Shown piece by piece: positions 33,368 to 46,175 of a DNA stretch of 64,000 bases. The DNA is from Coptis chinensis. Lineage: Eukaryota > Streptophyta > Magnoliopsida > Ranunculales > Ranunculaceae. Under the pieces are notes generated by a model that saw only the letters and a list, made by a program, of their open reading frames with translations, was not told the DNA's origin and did not search any database. A program made the translations under genes and the position numbers. The DNA lies in the NCBI GenBank assembly GCA_015680905.1, contig CM027381.1, positions 72,483,501 through 72,547,500 on the forward strand, read 5' to 3'. Within the stretch, counting starts at the first letter, position 1. Every line of letters begins with the position of its first letter.

Positions 33368-35691
33368 CGTTCAAATGGAAACATCCACCTAGGATACACA
33401 GGTCCACAAATCAGCCCTTCATCACCCAAATGCACCAAGAGGTGGGATCGATATCAAAAAGCGGTTGGAAAATACTTTTCCAATACACACAATGCCTCTG
33501 TAACCATGTATTTGGCATCTTGGATTTCCTTTCGGATTAAGACTTTCGAACATAGAAGATTAAAAAATAAGCTAATTTGATGAATAGCTCTATGCAAATC
33601 GCGGTGTTTTGGAAAAGCGTGTTGAAGCAAAACTGGAAGCAAGTAACACATAATCACGTGATAGTCATGTGATTTCATTGTAAGCAAACCAGGAGGACTC
33701 AAAGTGACAATGTTTTTTAAGTTCGATGAAAAACCTGTAGGAAGCTTCAAATTCTTCAAAATTGTGTAGAACTCAAGCTTCTCATCTTTATTCAAGACAA
33801 ATGGGGCCTTTGGTTTAACAAATCTCCCTGTGATTGGGTCTGTTTGCATCCATTGACCACTATGAATCCCCATTTTCTTCAAATCCTCTTGTGCCTGAAC
33901 TATATCATTTGTTTTGTCTTTCTTGTCAAGAATCGCATTTATTATGTGTTCTACCACGTTCTTCTCATCGTGCATCACGTCAATAACATGTCGAATTTTA
34001 TGCTTCGGCCAATATTCCAGTTCAAAGAGAATAGACCTCTTATACCATGCTTCAGTAACTTCATAATCTTCATCATCTTCATCATCTCCAATAGCAACCA
34101 CATCCACATCATTTATACTCCGTTTGGTACCTTTTAATACTTTCCCAGGTACATAATGGACACGACTTAACATTTTCTCAATTACTTCTCCCTTTAACCT
34201 TGGCGGAGGAGGGTTTAACTCTTTTGTCTTAACTCCTAAGTACTTGCCTTGCCTAAATGGGTGATCAGATTTAAGAAACATCCGGTAATTTGTATAGACG
34301 ATCTTCCTTCCATTCCGAAGATGCATAGACGGAGTTTCATCACCACAAATAGGGACGGGCTTTGTAACCATGTGTTACATGTACCGATAAATTGCCATAC
34401 GCTGGTAAATCATGAATGCCCCACATCAACATAGCCCTCAAAGTAAAATGCTCCTGTTTGTGCATGTCATAAGTCGCCACCCCTTATTTCCATAACTGTT
34501 GTAACTCATCAACTAGTGGTCTAAGGAATACATCGATGTTTTGACTTGGTGCCTTCAGCCCAGGTATTAACAACGACATCATATGGAACTCATATTTCAT
34601 GCACAAAGATGGTGGCAGATTATAAGGCACCACGAAAACAGGCCAACAACTATAACCAGTGGATTGAATCCATCAGTTGCAATTCCAAGCCAAACATTGC
34701 GCCCTTCTTTAGCAAAATCTGGCCAATCATCTTTACATGTCTTCCACTGAAGTAAGTCGATTGGATGCCTCATATAATTCCAAGAAGGTGTCGCTCTACT
34801 GTGCCACGTCATTTCACGTGCGATCCATGATATAGTGTACAACCTTTTAAGTCTAGGAATCAAAGGGAAATGTCTTAATACTTTTCTCGCCTTTTTTGTT
34901 TCTTTTTTTCCCGATTTCCCCTCCTTTACTTTGTACCTAGGCGTTTCACATTGAGGACACATTGTCAAATCAGCTTCAGTCTTATAATATAGCATACAAT
35001 TATTTTCACATGCATCTATGCACTCGACTTTCATTCCGGATCTTTCAACATTGCCTTCATTGCGGGATACTTAGAAGGCAAAGTGTTTTCCATCTGGCAA
35101 CCACGTTTTCAACATAGACAAAAGCGCGGTCACACTATTTCCCGACCAATTATACTGTTTCTTCAAGTTATGGAGGTCCACAGCTGTTGAAAGGGTTGTG
35201 ACAGGAGCCTCACATGAAGGGTATAATTTTTCTTCTGCTTTTTTCTTATATTCATTGTACCTCTTACCCAAATCAGGTTGTAGAACAATAGGTGGTTCAA
35301 CATCTTCGGCTTGACTTCCATCGCCTACACTCAGATCACCCACTAATTCTTCATGCATGCCATAAGCAACATCAACAAAATTCCCTATCTTTAGTCCTTC
35401 CTCACTATTTTTTTCTTTAACTCGGTTTACCATTCAATCCTTATATGGGTTCTCACCATGTAAAACCCATACACAATATGTTGATTCTATACCGTTATGA
35501 ATCAAATGTTTTCTAAATATATCATACGCAAACCTTTTCCTATTTCGACATTTGTTACATGGGCAAGGACACGTGGTCGACGTTTCGTCTTTGCCACTAG
35601 CGAATAGAATAAAATCGGAAACCCCCTGCCTATACACACTCCCAAGTCTGTCATTTTCATTCATCCAATCTTTTGGAATCGGTTGAGACAT
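33368..35691 (-). pseudogene. CACTA transposase (tnp2 family) with transposase-associated and DUF4218-like regions
   Basis: Minus strand. 35691-35434 (start MSQPIPKDWMNENDRLGSVY) is the transposase-associated domain, with the CPCPCNKCRN cysteine cluster and the HLIHNGI and VLHGENPY words. 35433-35071 has the linker with KTWLPDGK. 35034-34597 begins the tnp2 transposase, with IDACENNCMLYYK, CPQCETPRYK, a MRHPID word and LGIATDGFNPL. 34371-33454 (305 codons) has MHLRNGRKIVY, a long charged insert, then the DUF4218-like tail (LLTMKSHDYHVIMCYLLPVL). HLGDEGLICGPVYPRWMFPF ends the exon at 33368 with a GTATGT donor. An in-frame stop separates the first two stretches. Frameshifts lie near 35060 and 33460, and the stretch 34597-34372 is broken. 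The protein would bind the ends and cut out the element. It is inactive. Confidence 0.92.
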
Positions 35692-37079
35692 TTCGCAAGT
35701 AGCACATCAAGTAAAACACAAGGAACAAGTGATAGGGTCAATGTCATTTCCTACTAGCCTGGCTTTTAGCACTATCTGTTTATGAAAATTTGATGCATAA
35801 CGTTCTATAAATATTGAACTATCTCGGTAAACAAGTTAAACGATGCCTACATTTTAACCATTAAATTGCTAAACATGATCAGATGTACTTCAATTGGTAA
35901 ACACAATTAGATACGAACTACTTGGCACTGGAAGGATTAAGTGTGGACTAATTTCAAACGCTTTACTTTGAAGGCATTATAACATATAAGCATAAAATGC
36001 AAGACAAAATAAAATGCTTCTCATTCCCCCCAACACGCGTACACTCTACTCAAGATAATTTCCTGAAATTCAGTCTTAACAAAATATAAATATATGCTAT
36101 CGGTTAGCACATATATACAAACTCATGTAGTTCATTGTAGATTTTATTCCAAAGGCTCAGCCAATAGGATGCGGACTGCCAAATCACTTCGATACAAGTT
36201 TGAAAATTTTGAACTTGCTTCAAATATGAGTCTGAATTTCAAAAAGAGATACTTTGTGTGCCAGTTCAAATTTTATCTATTAAAACCCACAGTTACCAGA
36301 AACAAGACATGGATTATTCTTTGTTTAAATATTTCAACCCATTCCAGCATGAACTCTAGAAAACCCTATCCACGCTATCAAACTAAAAAAAAGGGAGTTA
36401 GATACTACTAACAATCTAACAATCCACAAACCAATGCTGACAATGGGTAGCTTTAATCCTGTTATGTGAGATGATAAGTGGACGATTGTTACATCAGATG
36501 GGAGTCTGTCAGCTCAGTTCGAGCATACCTTGTTAATCACTCAAGACAGAGCTGAGATATTGACCCAATGTTAGAATCATTCAACCGGTGAAGGGGAGGA
36601 CACTAACAGATGATTCCCTTTTATTCAGAAATTTGTCATCAACAGGACTGGTGGTATTCATTATACAGATCGTGTGTGTGTTTGCTAGCATGAATATTAA
36701 TCTAACAATCCACAAACCAGGAAAAATATAAATCATAACATAACTAAAATAAGTAATTACTAATTACATATAGAAGAGCAAAATCAAACCACAAAAATTG
36801 AATTTTTTAATGAATAACACAAGTAATAAAAATCGCACCTTTGGTTATAACTGTAGCCAACTAACACCCAAGTTAATTTCAGTTGTGATATCACCTAGTA
36901 GTAGTGTGAAAAATTGAAAAAGAGATATGAGATGATGAAACATAGAAAATCATAGAAGAAGAAGGCGAAGGAAGTACGTTACCTAATAGCGGCAGCAGCG
37001 GCGACCGGTGCTGACTCCCAAAACTTGTTGAACGATGAAAAATATGAGAGAGGCGATGAAAAGAGCATACAATATTAAG
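35692..37079 (-). other. CACTA 5' leader and probable large first intron
   Basis: No gene is recognised. A GTAACG donor-like word on the minus strand (36982) follows a possible non-coding exon (37084-36983) with GCCGCTGCTGCCGC. A long intron could run to just upstream of the transposase ATG. AT-rich, with no repeats of note. Confidence 0.4.
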
Positions 37080-37084
37080 CTGTT
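37080..37084. repeat. Left target-site duplication of element F (CTGTT)
   Basis: CTGTT precedes the LTR edge TGACACAACC at 37085 and recurs at 55408-55412 after the other LTR. Confidence 0.92.
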
Positions 37085-38696
37085 TGACACAACCTCTTTT
37101 TGTGTATGTAGATGGTATATGATCGTTGAACAAAAGAGAAGCGTATCAAAACCTAATTATCCCTCAATAGGTAAAGGATGAGTAGGGTATCGTTCCACTT
37201 TTAAGTGTATGTTATGTGAAGAACAGGACTGGAAAGGGGGTTTGAGGGATTAAAAACTAATATTGTAGAGATTGTAGATTCTAATGCTAAACTAAGCTAA
37301 ACTAACTAAACTATTGAGAATTTATAAGAGAGGGAATTCAAGAGATTAGAATCCACCAATACTTTTAATCTATGACCTTCTACTTCATGGTTGTTCTTAC
37401 AAGTAGACTACAATTAAGCAATCGAGCGAGTGCCGATGCCCTTTTGGACGAAACATCATTAACAATTAACTCTACTTAAGGTTGTTCCTATGTTTATGCC
37501 ATTAATATCTTCTTTCCTTTTATGTAAGCTCGGGCAGCCATTCAATGTATTACCAAGAGCAACATCAAGGAGTACTTCCTAATAGGGCAGCCATTCAATG
37601 AATCACCATTTAAGGCAAACACAAAGAATACTTCCCCTAGGCAGCCACTCCCTGAGCTACCCCTTCTAAGGCAACACAAAGAATACTTCCCTAACTCTAA
37701 AGAATTACACTACTAGAAGAAAAGTAAAGAACACTAGCATGATATTATTATTGCAAAACATAAACCCTATTCTATACTTCCATCCCCTGGTATGGGCAAT
37801 GGAACTAATAACTACAAACATAAAGAACTAACTGATTGAAGAACACCATGAACGGAAGAATCATTAAACTTTAATCATCGGGCTTCATCTTCTCCCTTGA
37901 AGGAGAAGATTAGCCTTCCATATAGAAGGAAGAACACCTAAGAACGAGAAGAAGAAGAGTTGAAGAACATAAGACTAGAAAGAATAATTTATTAAGACTT
38001 CGCCTAGTTAAAACCCGATCTTTTATTATTAATCTCTCTCTCAAGCCAAGTTAAGGAGACAAGAATATAAGTGAATTGGCCTATTACATGAGGCACTTAG
38101 GTCCTCTATTTATAGGGGTTACAATGAGCTCTAGAAGCATTCCAAACCGTCATTTGTTTCCTAATACAAATAGACTTCTTCAGTGAGACTTTGTCTTCAA
38201 ACCGGAAGGAATTGGCTACGATTGTCGATTCATGCATCCGGACGCATTATTCATGCGTCCCAGACTTAATCAATGCGTCACGGGCCTTTCGATCTATCGC
38301 CGGACTCAATCAATGCGTCCGGGACGCCGATCCATATCGCCCCTGACGATAAGCCGATTTTCTCTTACGCTTCTATCCTTCTATCCTCTTTTGCGGGCTT
38401 TGGTCCAAGCAACGAATCCTTTGGCCTTGGGCTTCCAAATAGACTTTAATATAGGTCCAAGTCGATATTTAACAGCTCCAATTCCTTGGCCTTCTCCATG
38501 ATTGTCCACGGGCCTCCCATGTGATCCTTAATGCTCGAATTGCTTCGCTTTTACCCCATTTTCTCTAATATTCTACAAAAACTCTCTTTTTCACCTGTAG
38601 AGTCTTAAAACACAACTTATAAACACTATTAGTCCACTAAGATGGCTAAACAAGAGGCATAATCGAGGGTTAAATAGCACTTTTGAGCACTTATCA
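37085..38696 (-). repeat. 3' LTR of element F
   Basis: Minus-strand start TGATAAGTGCTC at 38696, end ...GGTTGTGTCA at 37085. Inside are a threefold imperfect repeat around GGGCAGCCATTCAATG (about 37549-37690) and a degenerate palindromic array of GCGTC words (about 38225-38350). Confidence 0.92.
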
Positions 38697-38722
38697 CAAC
38701 TCCCAACTAGCCTTTTGCTAGT
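38697..38722 (-). promoter_or_regulatory. Polypurine tract of element F
   Basis: Minus strand: AGCAAAAGGCTAG, then TTGGGAGTTG, directly before TGATAAGTGC. Confidence 0.78.
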
Positions 38723-39579
38723 CTCTTAGCAAATAAGATAAAAAAAATAGATAAGTGTCAAAATCACATCCTAATAACAAAAATAAAATCCTAACTCATT
38801 TTCGCAGGCATCGCGATTGCATTTACCATATGCAACAAGGCTTTAAACCTTTAAGTTCCCCAAAAAGGACGAGTTATAGTCTCGTGAGGGTTTTCAGGTG
38901 ATATACCCACAAAATCAATCAATAACTTGTTCAAGAATGATAGTATTTTTCAGAGAGAGAAATTCCTTATCCACTTTGTGCTTACTCCAATAGACAATCT
39001 CCATTGCTAACTACATTGCTGCAAAGACTCATAGATTATGATGAGAGATAGTAAAAATTGACAAAAATTCTCAATCAAGGCTTATGTGTGTACTTAGTCA
39101 ATTTTCTATACTCTCCTATCCAAGAAACGTAATCCCTAGTTTACCATAGGTAGATAATCTCAACTTTCAATCCTCACCAGTCATACTCTTATAAAAGAAT
39201 CTCTCAGAAGATGGTCTACTATTTTACCTCATGTATGTGGGGAAAAGAATAATGCATACGAACATCCCACATACTACCTTGAAAAACAGACTTCTGAATA
39301 AAAGTAGTCTCATGGAAAGAATGTCAATCACATATGAAGTGTCGGGTCCTTCACTTTAGCATCCTCTCACCTATTCTAGACTTATCACCATCTTGTAGTG
39401 ATAAGTCATGGGTTGTAACTTGGCTTGGGTATTGGTTTATGAAGGAAAGGTAAAAAGGATTCTAAGGTTGTTTTCGAAAACACTAAGGGTTTTGCTTATT
39501 TCTTTGGAAGATTTCTTCAAATTCTCAGATTGCGAGAGAAAATTCTTCCTTTGTCTTAGCTTTTCCATCCATTCTGTTC

Positions 39580-39621
<42 letters not shown>

Positions 39622-41163
39622 CGGTGGTATATCCTTGATTAGTACTGGATATGATTGTTTTCCACTAGCTTCTTTCACTTTGAACTGAATGATGGGATTC
39701 ATTGTATCTCTCTGGTATTTCCTTGTAATCTTCCTTTTGTGGTCTTTCTTCCTCCTTGTGCCCCTCGTATTCTCAGAAACATATGGGTATGGATGATAAA
39801 GATTTTGGCTATACTCCTTTATGCGAGTTGGGTAAAGGGTAGAGGGTTTTATGAAAGAAAATGTCTTATTATAAGGCGCAAAAGGGTTTAACATGATGGT
39901 CCTACTAGGTGGGATAAAGGCTGAATGGGTTCACTACTTGACTTATCAGTATGATACTTTGTTTCGAATAGACTACAAGACCTAATGGCTATCTCCCCAG
40001 TTGATGTCACTTTGTGATTAACCAAATCAACAAAATAATGAGACTATATTACAACGACATAAAGAACTGAAAGATGTTGAGTCACTAAGACTCGGATTTT
40101 TCGTAAGAACTCTCCAAAGAATGGGTATAAAGCTCAAGTCTTACGGGTTAAGTCTAAAAATTCTACTTCCAGTTTACTAGGGGTTTAAATCTTTCTTCTA
40201 GCAAAAGTACACAAAACTGATCAAGTATTATGGTGGTGCCTTGATAAAGAATTCTATCAACAAGAACTATGTCCGAGCATAATAAATAGTCTAAGTGGTA
40301 ATGAAATCAATAATATCAACTATCTATCAAACTCAACACTAAAAAGTTATAGAATATATATCCCGGACTCATCATTAAAATTCATTTTTCTCATCTTTGG
40401 CGATATAGAAAAAAAAATTTTTTTTTTTTTTTGAAAATTCATTTTGAAATTCATTTCTCAAGTACACCCTCCCCCAACTTAACATATGCATTGTCCTCAA
40501 TGTATAGAAATTAAGTAAATGAAATAAATCGAAAAAGGGAAGATGTTACCATTGATGCTAATTTTTAGGTCTTTTTCGCCGGATCCCCAAGGCGTAATGT
40601 GAGTCTTTTAAAGTCAGATTCTCAAGACTTTATATCATGCATTATCAATTTGGAGTGAGGAGATCAGATTTTTCTCACCCAACCGGATTTAATGTTTGGA
40701 GGGCGAGGAGGTCTCATCTTGTGGGTCATCAAAAATACTCCTTGATATCTTTGGAAAGATTGTTAGTGAAGTTGCTTCTCTACCTTGAATTATTTCAGGT
40801 CCGATGATTGTGTGATAGGCCTGTGGGTTCCCTGTGTAGAAGGTTGACGAAAATCTCTCTTTCTAACAGACAATAGTATCGATGTGCCCCTTTACCACCC
40901 ACGTTGATGATAATGGATGACCGGGTGACTACACTCGGGGTGGGCGATGACCGGTTCACATACTTCTCTTGTTCGGACAATGATGGTGTAGAAGAAGCTT
41001 CAACCGGTGCAATTCTCCTTATCAATATGGTTCACTTTCTCGCTTTAGAAGACTCATTTAGGTTTCTAGATGCGTTGTTTTTCCAAAACTTCTTTAAGCC
41101 GATTTTCTAGTAACTTGATTTTTCTCAAGGCGTAAGTCTTTTGTTCATCCTGAAATGTAGAGT
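38723..41163 (-). other. 3' UTR of element F
   Basis: There is no pol and no clear gene. A 39-base T-tract lies at 39583-39621 and a shorter one at about 40416-40432. An internal polypurine-like block (minus, about 40468-40502) has TTGAGGACAATGC, then TTGGGGGAGGG. A serine-rich frame at 40795-41025 (minus) is not recognised. G (27331-29070) is the relative. Confidence 0.7.
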
Positions 41164-41652
41164 TCATCTTCTCAAGGTATGATACTCTCTGTCAATTGTC
41201 CATTCCGCTTCACTTAAATTCTGAATTTTCTGCAGAGATTCCAAGAACATGGCTAGCAACGCCTCTGTGGTGTGGTTCTCAGGTTCATCATAGTTTTTTG
41301 TAGATTGAGCACTTTCAATTGTATCTTCGAATGGGACGAATTCTTGTATCATGCTATCAAGGAAGTACACCTCTCCACCTTCGGCTTCATCACAATCCTT
41401 ATGCAACATGTGAAAGATATTTATGTCCATGGACATCTTACCAAAGTTGATCTTCATTTCACCGTTGTGACAATTTATCAAGGCTTTTGCAGTAGCGAGA
41501 AAAGGTCGGCCTAGAATAATTGGAATTTTATCAAAGGCTTCATGGGTGTCTATCACAATGAAATCCACTGGATAGTAGAAATCGGCTACTTGAACAAGAA
41601 CATCCTCAACTATGCCTCTGGGAATCTTGGTAGAACGGTCAGCTAACTTCAA
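41164..41652 (-). pseudogene. Protease of element F, C-terminal part
   Basis: An open stretch of 162 codons on the minus strand. It starts inside the flap region (MKLADRSTKIPRGIVEDVLV), then VDFIVIDT and IILGRPFLATAKALINC. A longer acidic tail (EGGEVYFLDSMIQEFV) follows. The N-terminal half lies beyond element C. Confidence 0.88.
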
Positions 41653-41667
41653 TTTGACTTGTGTAGG

Positions 41668-42749
41668 TGATAAGAGCCCAAAACTGTAGTTTTAACCCCT
41701 TAATAATCATACTGTAGACCAATTATATGAATAATAAGTAAAAGTTAACACTGATTACGCGTTTTTATGTATTTCAGGCTTCAAAGTCCATTATGTGCAG
41801 AAATGTACCACTTTAGCGAGATAAAGGAGCAAAAGTCAGCAGAACTTCCCGAAAGCCGTATCTTTGGACTCAGACCTCGGAATTGGGCCTACCTTATGTC
41901 AAAACGACCGGCTCGGAAAGATCTTTGCAATGGTTCAAGCCTTGACCCAATCAGAGGAGCAGAAGTGGACGAAAAGTCTGTGGAAGCCAACTGTAGCTGA
42001 AGAGGCCTTTTTGGACCGAAAGAATTGGGTTTTGGGCCGATTCTGCGCCCAAACCCCTGGCTCCAAGCCCATGCACGATTTTTAGATCTGGATGTATAAA
42101 AACAAAAGCTTCATTCTTTGTTAATGGCAATTAGGTTAGGTAGCAAAAGCAATTAGGTTAGGTAGCAAATGCAGTTAGGTTAGGAAGCTAATGTTAATGG
42201 AGTTTAGGGTTAGAAAAAGATAGATCTAGAATAATTTTTAGATCTAGAATTAAATCTCCATTTTAATTAGTTTTCATTTCCCTTGTTTTAATTTAAAGTA
42301 TTAAAATATTGTTATTGCTTCATTAGATAAATCAAGTAGTTTATTATTGATCAAATTCGATTTTGTCATTTATCTATTGCTTAGATCTAATTTCATTTCT
42401 TGGTTGTTAGTCATTTCGTAGTTATTGATGTTAGGTTGGATTATTGTTTAGTTAAATTTCATAAAGTTAGAATCTTATATTATGTCTTGTTTAGATTCAA
42501 TTGTTGGGAATGGTAGAATAGAAATTTTACATCAAATCATTACTCTCACCATTGTTCCTTTTGGATTTGATTAGTTGAATTCTATTTAGTCTTGATAGAT
42601 TGAGAGTGGAACGAATTCCTTACTCATTATATTGCATGAATATGTTTTGAGAGTAAGAAGTATTGATTTAAACGTAAGAACGGTAGGATTACGTATTAGT
42701 GTTCTTGTAGCATTAATATTTAGCATTCTATTGTTTTTACGGTTTATCA
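41668..42749 (+). repeat. 5' LTR of element C, short subtype
   Basis: Starts TGATAAGAGCCC, ends ACGGTTTATCA. The first 450 bp match the A/B LTRs and the later part is different. Three 22-bp units around CAATTAGGTTAGGTAGCAAA fill 42128-42193. A TATA-like word lies near 42090. Confidence 0.92.
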
Positions 42750-42751
42750 AA

Positions 42752-42764
42752 TGGCGCCGCTGCC
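42752..42764 (+). promoter_or_regulatory. Primer binding site of element C
   Basis: TGGCGCCGCTGCC, two bases after the LTR. It matches the known Athila-type primer site, thought to pair with tRNA-Asp. F has the same word at 53783-53795 (minus). Confidence 0.88.
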
Positions 42765-43953
42765 ATCTTAATCTCGTTCAAGACAAGAATTCAATTGCTT
42801 GAATCCAAGGGGCAATCCCCCATTCTCTACCCACCCGCCCTTTTAATTTTTCATTTTTGTTTCTTGATTTTGGGAATTCCTTTGTTTCAGGAATAGGGGC
42901 TGTGGATTCACAGAGAAAAACACTGCGGTGAAGGTATTTCTAAATTTTCGAAAATTCTGAAAATATTCATACATAATATTTAATGTGTTGTTGATTTACT
43001 AGAATATATTCAGATTTTTCAAAGTTGGTTTACCTTGTGAAAAAAATACGATCTTTATAGTGCTGCATTTCAGTTTTCACACCGTATGTTCTTGAAAAAT
43101 AGACGAATAAGGTTACTTAGGGAGTTCTAAAAATTCTATAGTTTTTACAGGAGTATCTATCCTAATCCAGGAGTTTGTAGTAAAAATTTGATGAGTTTTT
43201 GATTTGTTTTGACCACCTAAATAGTAGAGTGTTTCCAGTGTGTTTCTGCAGTGTTGCAAACACTTAATATCTGAAACACCATCCAATAAGGAGAGGTTGT
43301 AGACATCCAATTGCTCTAAATTTTTTACAGGAACAACTAGAATCTGTCAGGAGTCTCCAGTAAAAATTTGGAAATTTTTGGATTTGTTTTGATGGGTTAA
43401 CCATTCGGTTGTTTGTATTGTGTCCGACAACGGTTTCGCAAACTTTGGAGGGCTGTAGAGGGACTTTCACTGCTCCGATCGATCTGAAATTTTACAGGCT
43501 ACTTGATAGACGTCTTAGCAAATTACTGTAAAAATTTCAGATTTTTGGAGTACGATAAAAGGCCTAAAACTTGAAAACCCTGGAGCGCGCCCGCGCCCAT
43601 GTTGAGCGCGACCCGCCCTTATTCTTTAATTTCAACTTACCTTGAGCCGCGCCCGCGTCTAACCCGCGCGCCCTACCCGGGCCCAACAAGGAAAATTCAT
43701 CGAACAGCCCAATTTTCATAGGTAAATGCATATTTTTATTCCTTAAAGTTATTAAGTGTTTCTAACTTGTTAAATACACTTAAATCGGCGATACAAACGC
43801 TATTCAAACGCGAAGCAAGGAGGCATTCAGTACTCCTTCTTCCCTCCTCGCCTCTTACGTCGGAGGAGTTTTAATTCTAGTATAATCAGGCTTGTTTTCA
43901 TAGAAATAAATACAACACGCCTATCTAGAATTTCACACACTACAATTGCATCA
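42765..43953 (+). other. 5' leader of element C
   Basis: About 1.2 kb with no gene. Two imperfect copies of a CAGGAGT...GTAAAAATTTG block lie around 43150-43390. A GC-rich motif array spans 43582-43690 (GGAGCGCGCCCGCGCCC, GAGCGCGACCCGCCC, GAGCCGCGCCCGCG). The last 150 bp match the leader of B. Confidence 0.7.
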
Positions 43954-45375
43954 ATGGCTAAAGAACAAGAGACTTCTCTCTCTAATTTTTATAAAGCCCT
44001 AAACGATGGCCCTAAGTCATGCATCGTTCTTTGCAGACCTAGTGGGGATTTTGAATCCCCCTAATATATTTAACTTGTTACCGGTTTTCATGGTTTAGAC
44101 CACGAGAAGCCTTACCAACACATCGTCGTGGGATAGACCAAGTTCTCACTACATTCCATCATCCTAAGCGTAAGTCCAGATCAAGTTAAACTTAGGGTGT
44201 TTCCTTTCACCCTAGCCGACAAGGCGGCGTCTTGGTTAACTGCCCAAACGCCAAACTCTGTGGACTCATGGGCTCAACTTGTTCAATTGTTCATGGAACA
44301 ATTTTACCCACCACTTGAAGACAGATGAAATGCTTCACAAGATTCATTTCTTCAGCCAGAATCCTCATGAATCCTTTTCAGAGGCCTGGAATCGTTTCAC
44401 TGATCTTCTCATTGAATGCCCGCATCATAATCTTGCGAAAGACACGCTTGTTCGTGCCTTCTTCAAGGGGCTTTTACATCGTCATAAGGAGGTTCTAGAT
44501 ATCATGACTGGGGGTAGTTTTCTTAGTAAAGGAGCCTTGGAGGCTTATACATTCTTAGAAGATCAATCTAAGAGGAACAACAATTGGGGAGGTAACGATT
44601 CCTCCCGCTCCTCTCCTTCTTCTCTTGAGGTTAAACATGATCCCGAGCTTAAAACTCTTATCGATGCCCTCACTAAAAAGGTAGATGCCATCTCTGTTCA
44701 ACAACAACCCACTCCAGTCATGAACATTAACTCTACTCGTTGTAATGTGCATTTGTAGTCTTGAGCATTCCGACTTCTATTGTCCTCTTGTCTATGCACA
44801 AACACAACCACAACCATCACACTTCAACCCGGTTAACTCAACATCAAGGACAAGGGAACTTAGGTGACCAGAATAGAGGTTTAGTACCCATAACCCTTAA
44901 CTATCAACATCAAGACATGAGCGCCAACAAGCTTTTAATTCCAATACAACCATCTACGGACAAAGTAGTTGTAACCTTGTTGGAGAAACAAAATCAAATT
45001 ATGCAACAAAACTCCAACTTGATGAAAGATCAAAGATGATCAAAACTCTAATATGATGAAACAAACAATGCAAATGATGCAGTCTTTGTGCCAAAAGGTT
45101 ATTGACATGTCTTCTAACCAAAATAATAACCAAACCGGCGTGTTTCCAAGTCAAGCAATTGCCTAATCCTAAGTCAACAAACACCGCGATTGAAATAAAA
45201 AATATTGATTGTAATGGTAATATAAACCAAGGGGACCTACAGGTGATCACTACCCCCGTTCGTTATGTAGTAGTTGATAACCAAGTGACTATGCCTAAAG
45301 ATTACCCACAAACTAAAAATGATACCATACCACATACTATAATAGAAGACCCTGTTGTAGAAGTACCCGGTTAAA
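43954..45375 (+). pseudogene. gag remnant of element C
   Basis: The ATG at 43954 gives MAKEQETSLSNFYKALNDGP, as in B and E. The best stretch, 44279-44758 (159 codons), has NPHESFSEAWNRFTDLLIEC, LAKDTLVRAFFKGL and PELKTLIDALTKKVDAISVQ. The knuckle and the Asn/Gln-rich tail (44800-45120) follow. It has several breaks. Confidence 0.82.
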
Positions 45376-46175
45376 CCACAAACCAAAAGGGAAAACATTA
45401 CAAGATCCAATAATAGAAAGTGAAGATCCTACACGTAGAGGTTCCAATATGGATACCTAGATGGAAACGGATAGAGATAAAGCAAAGCCTAATAATACTT
45501 TTATCCCTTCGTTAAAAAAATAGCGATAAAGCACCATATCCCCAAAGACTAGTTGTGTTTTAAAATGGCGAGAATTTTGATGAGATTAGGGAAGTGTTTA
45601 AAAATTTGACTATAAACCTACCTTTTCTAGAAGCTATCAAAAGTCTACCGGACACGCTTAAGTTTCTAAAAAGTTGTGCACCAAGAAGAGGAAAACCAAC
45701 ATACCCCACGAAGCATTCTTGGGCGAACAATATCCCTTTATCCGAACATAACGGAATTGTTAAGTACAAGGACCCGGGTCGCCCATCTTGACAATGCACC
45801 TTAGGTGATACCTTCATAACAACCTTTTTATTAGACACGGGGCGGAGTGTTAACTTACTCCCTTTTTATTTATATAAACAACTAGGTCTAACAAAACTTC
45901 AACCAACCAAAATGACTTTTGCAGTTAGCCCGATCGTTCTATTAAGTATCCCAAGGGGTGTAGTTGAAAATATTCTCGTTAAAGTTCAGGATTTTTACTA
46001 TCGGCCAGACTTTGTTATTCTTGACACGAAGTTGCTCATGATTCCATTCCCATCATCTTAGGCGTCCTTTCTTGGCAACCGCCAATGCCCAAATCAATTG
46101 TCGGGATGGCTCAATGACTCTTTCTTTTGGAAATCTTTCGTAGAAGTTAACATGTTTTAGACAAAAACAGGGGAC
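45376..46175 (+). pseudogene. Protease remnant of element C
   Basis: The words LTINLPFLEAIKSLPD, NGIVKYKDPGRPS, SVNLLPFYLYKQLGL, GVVENILVKVQDFYY and NCRDGSMTLSFGN follow the order seen in B and E. Several breaks are present. Confidence 0.78.

Noticed and set aside
33844-34137. 97-codon plus-strand frame opposite the transposase
   Set aside because: Shadow of the DUF4218-containing transposase frame on the minus strand.
37709-37730. CACTACTAGAAGAAAAG as a CACTA end
   Set aside because: The word lies inside both LTRs of element F (also near 54417) and is just part of that LTR.
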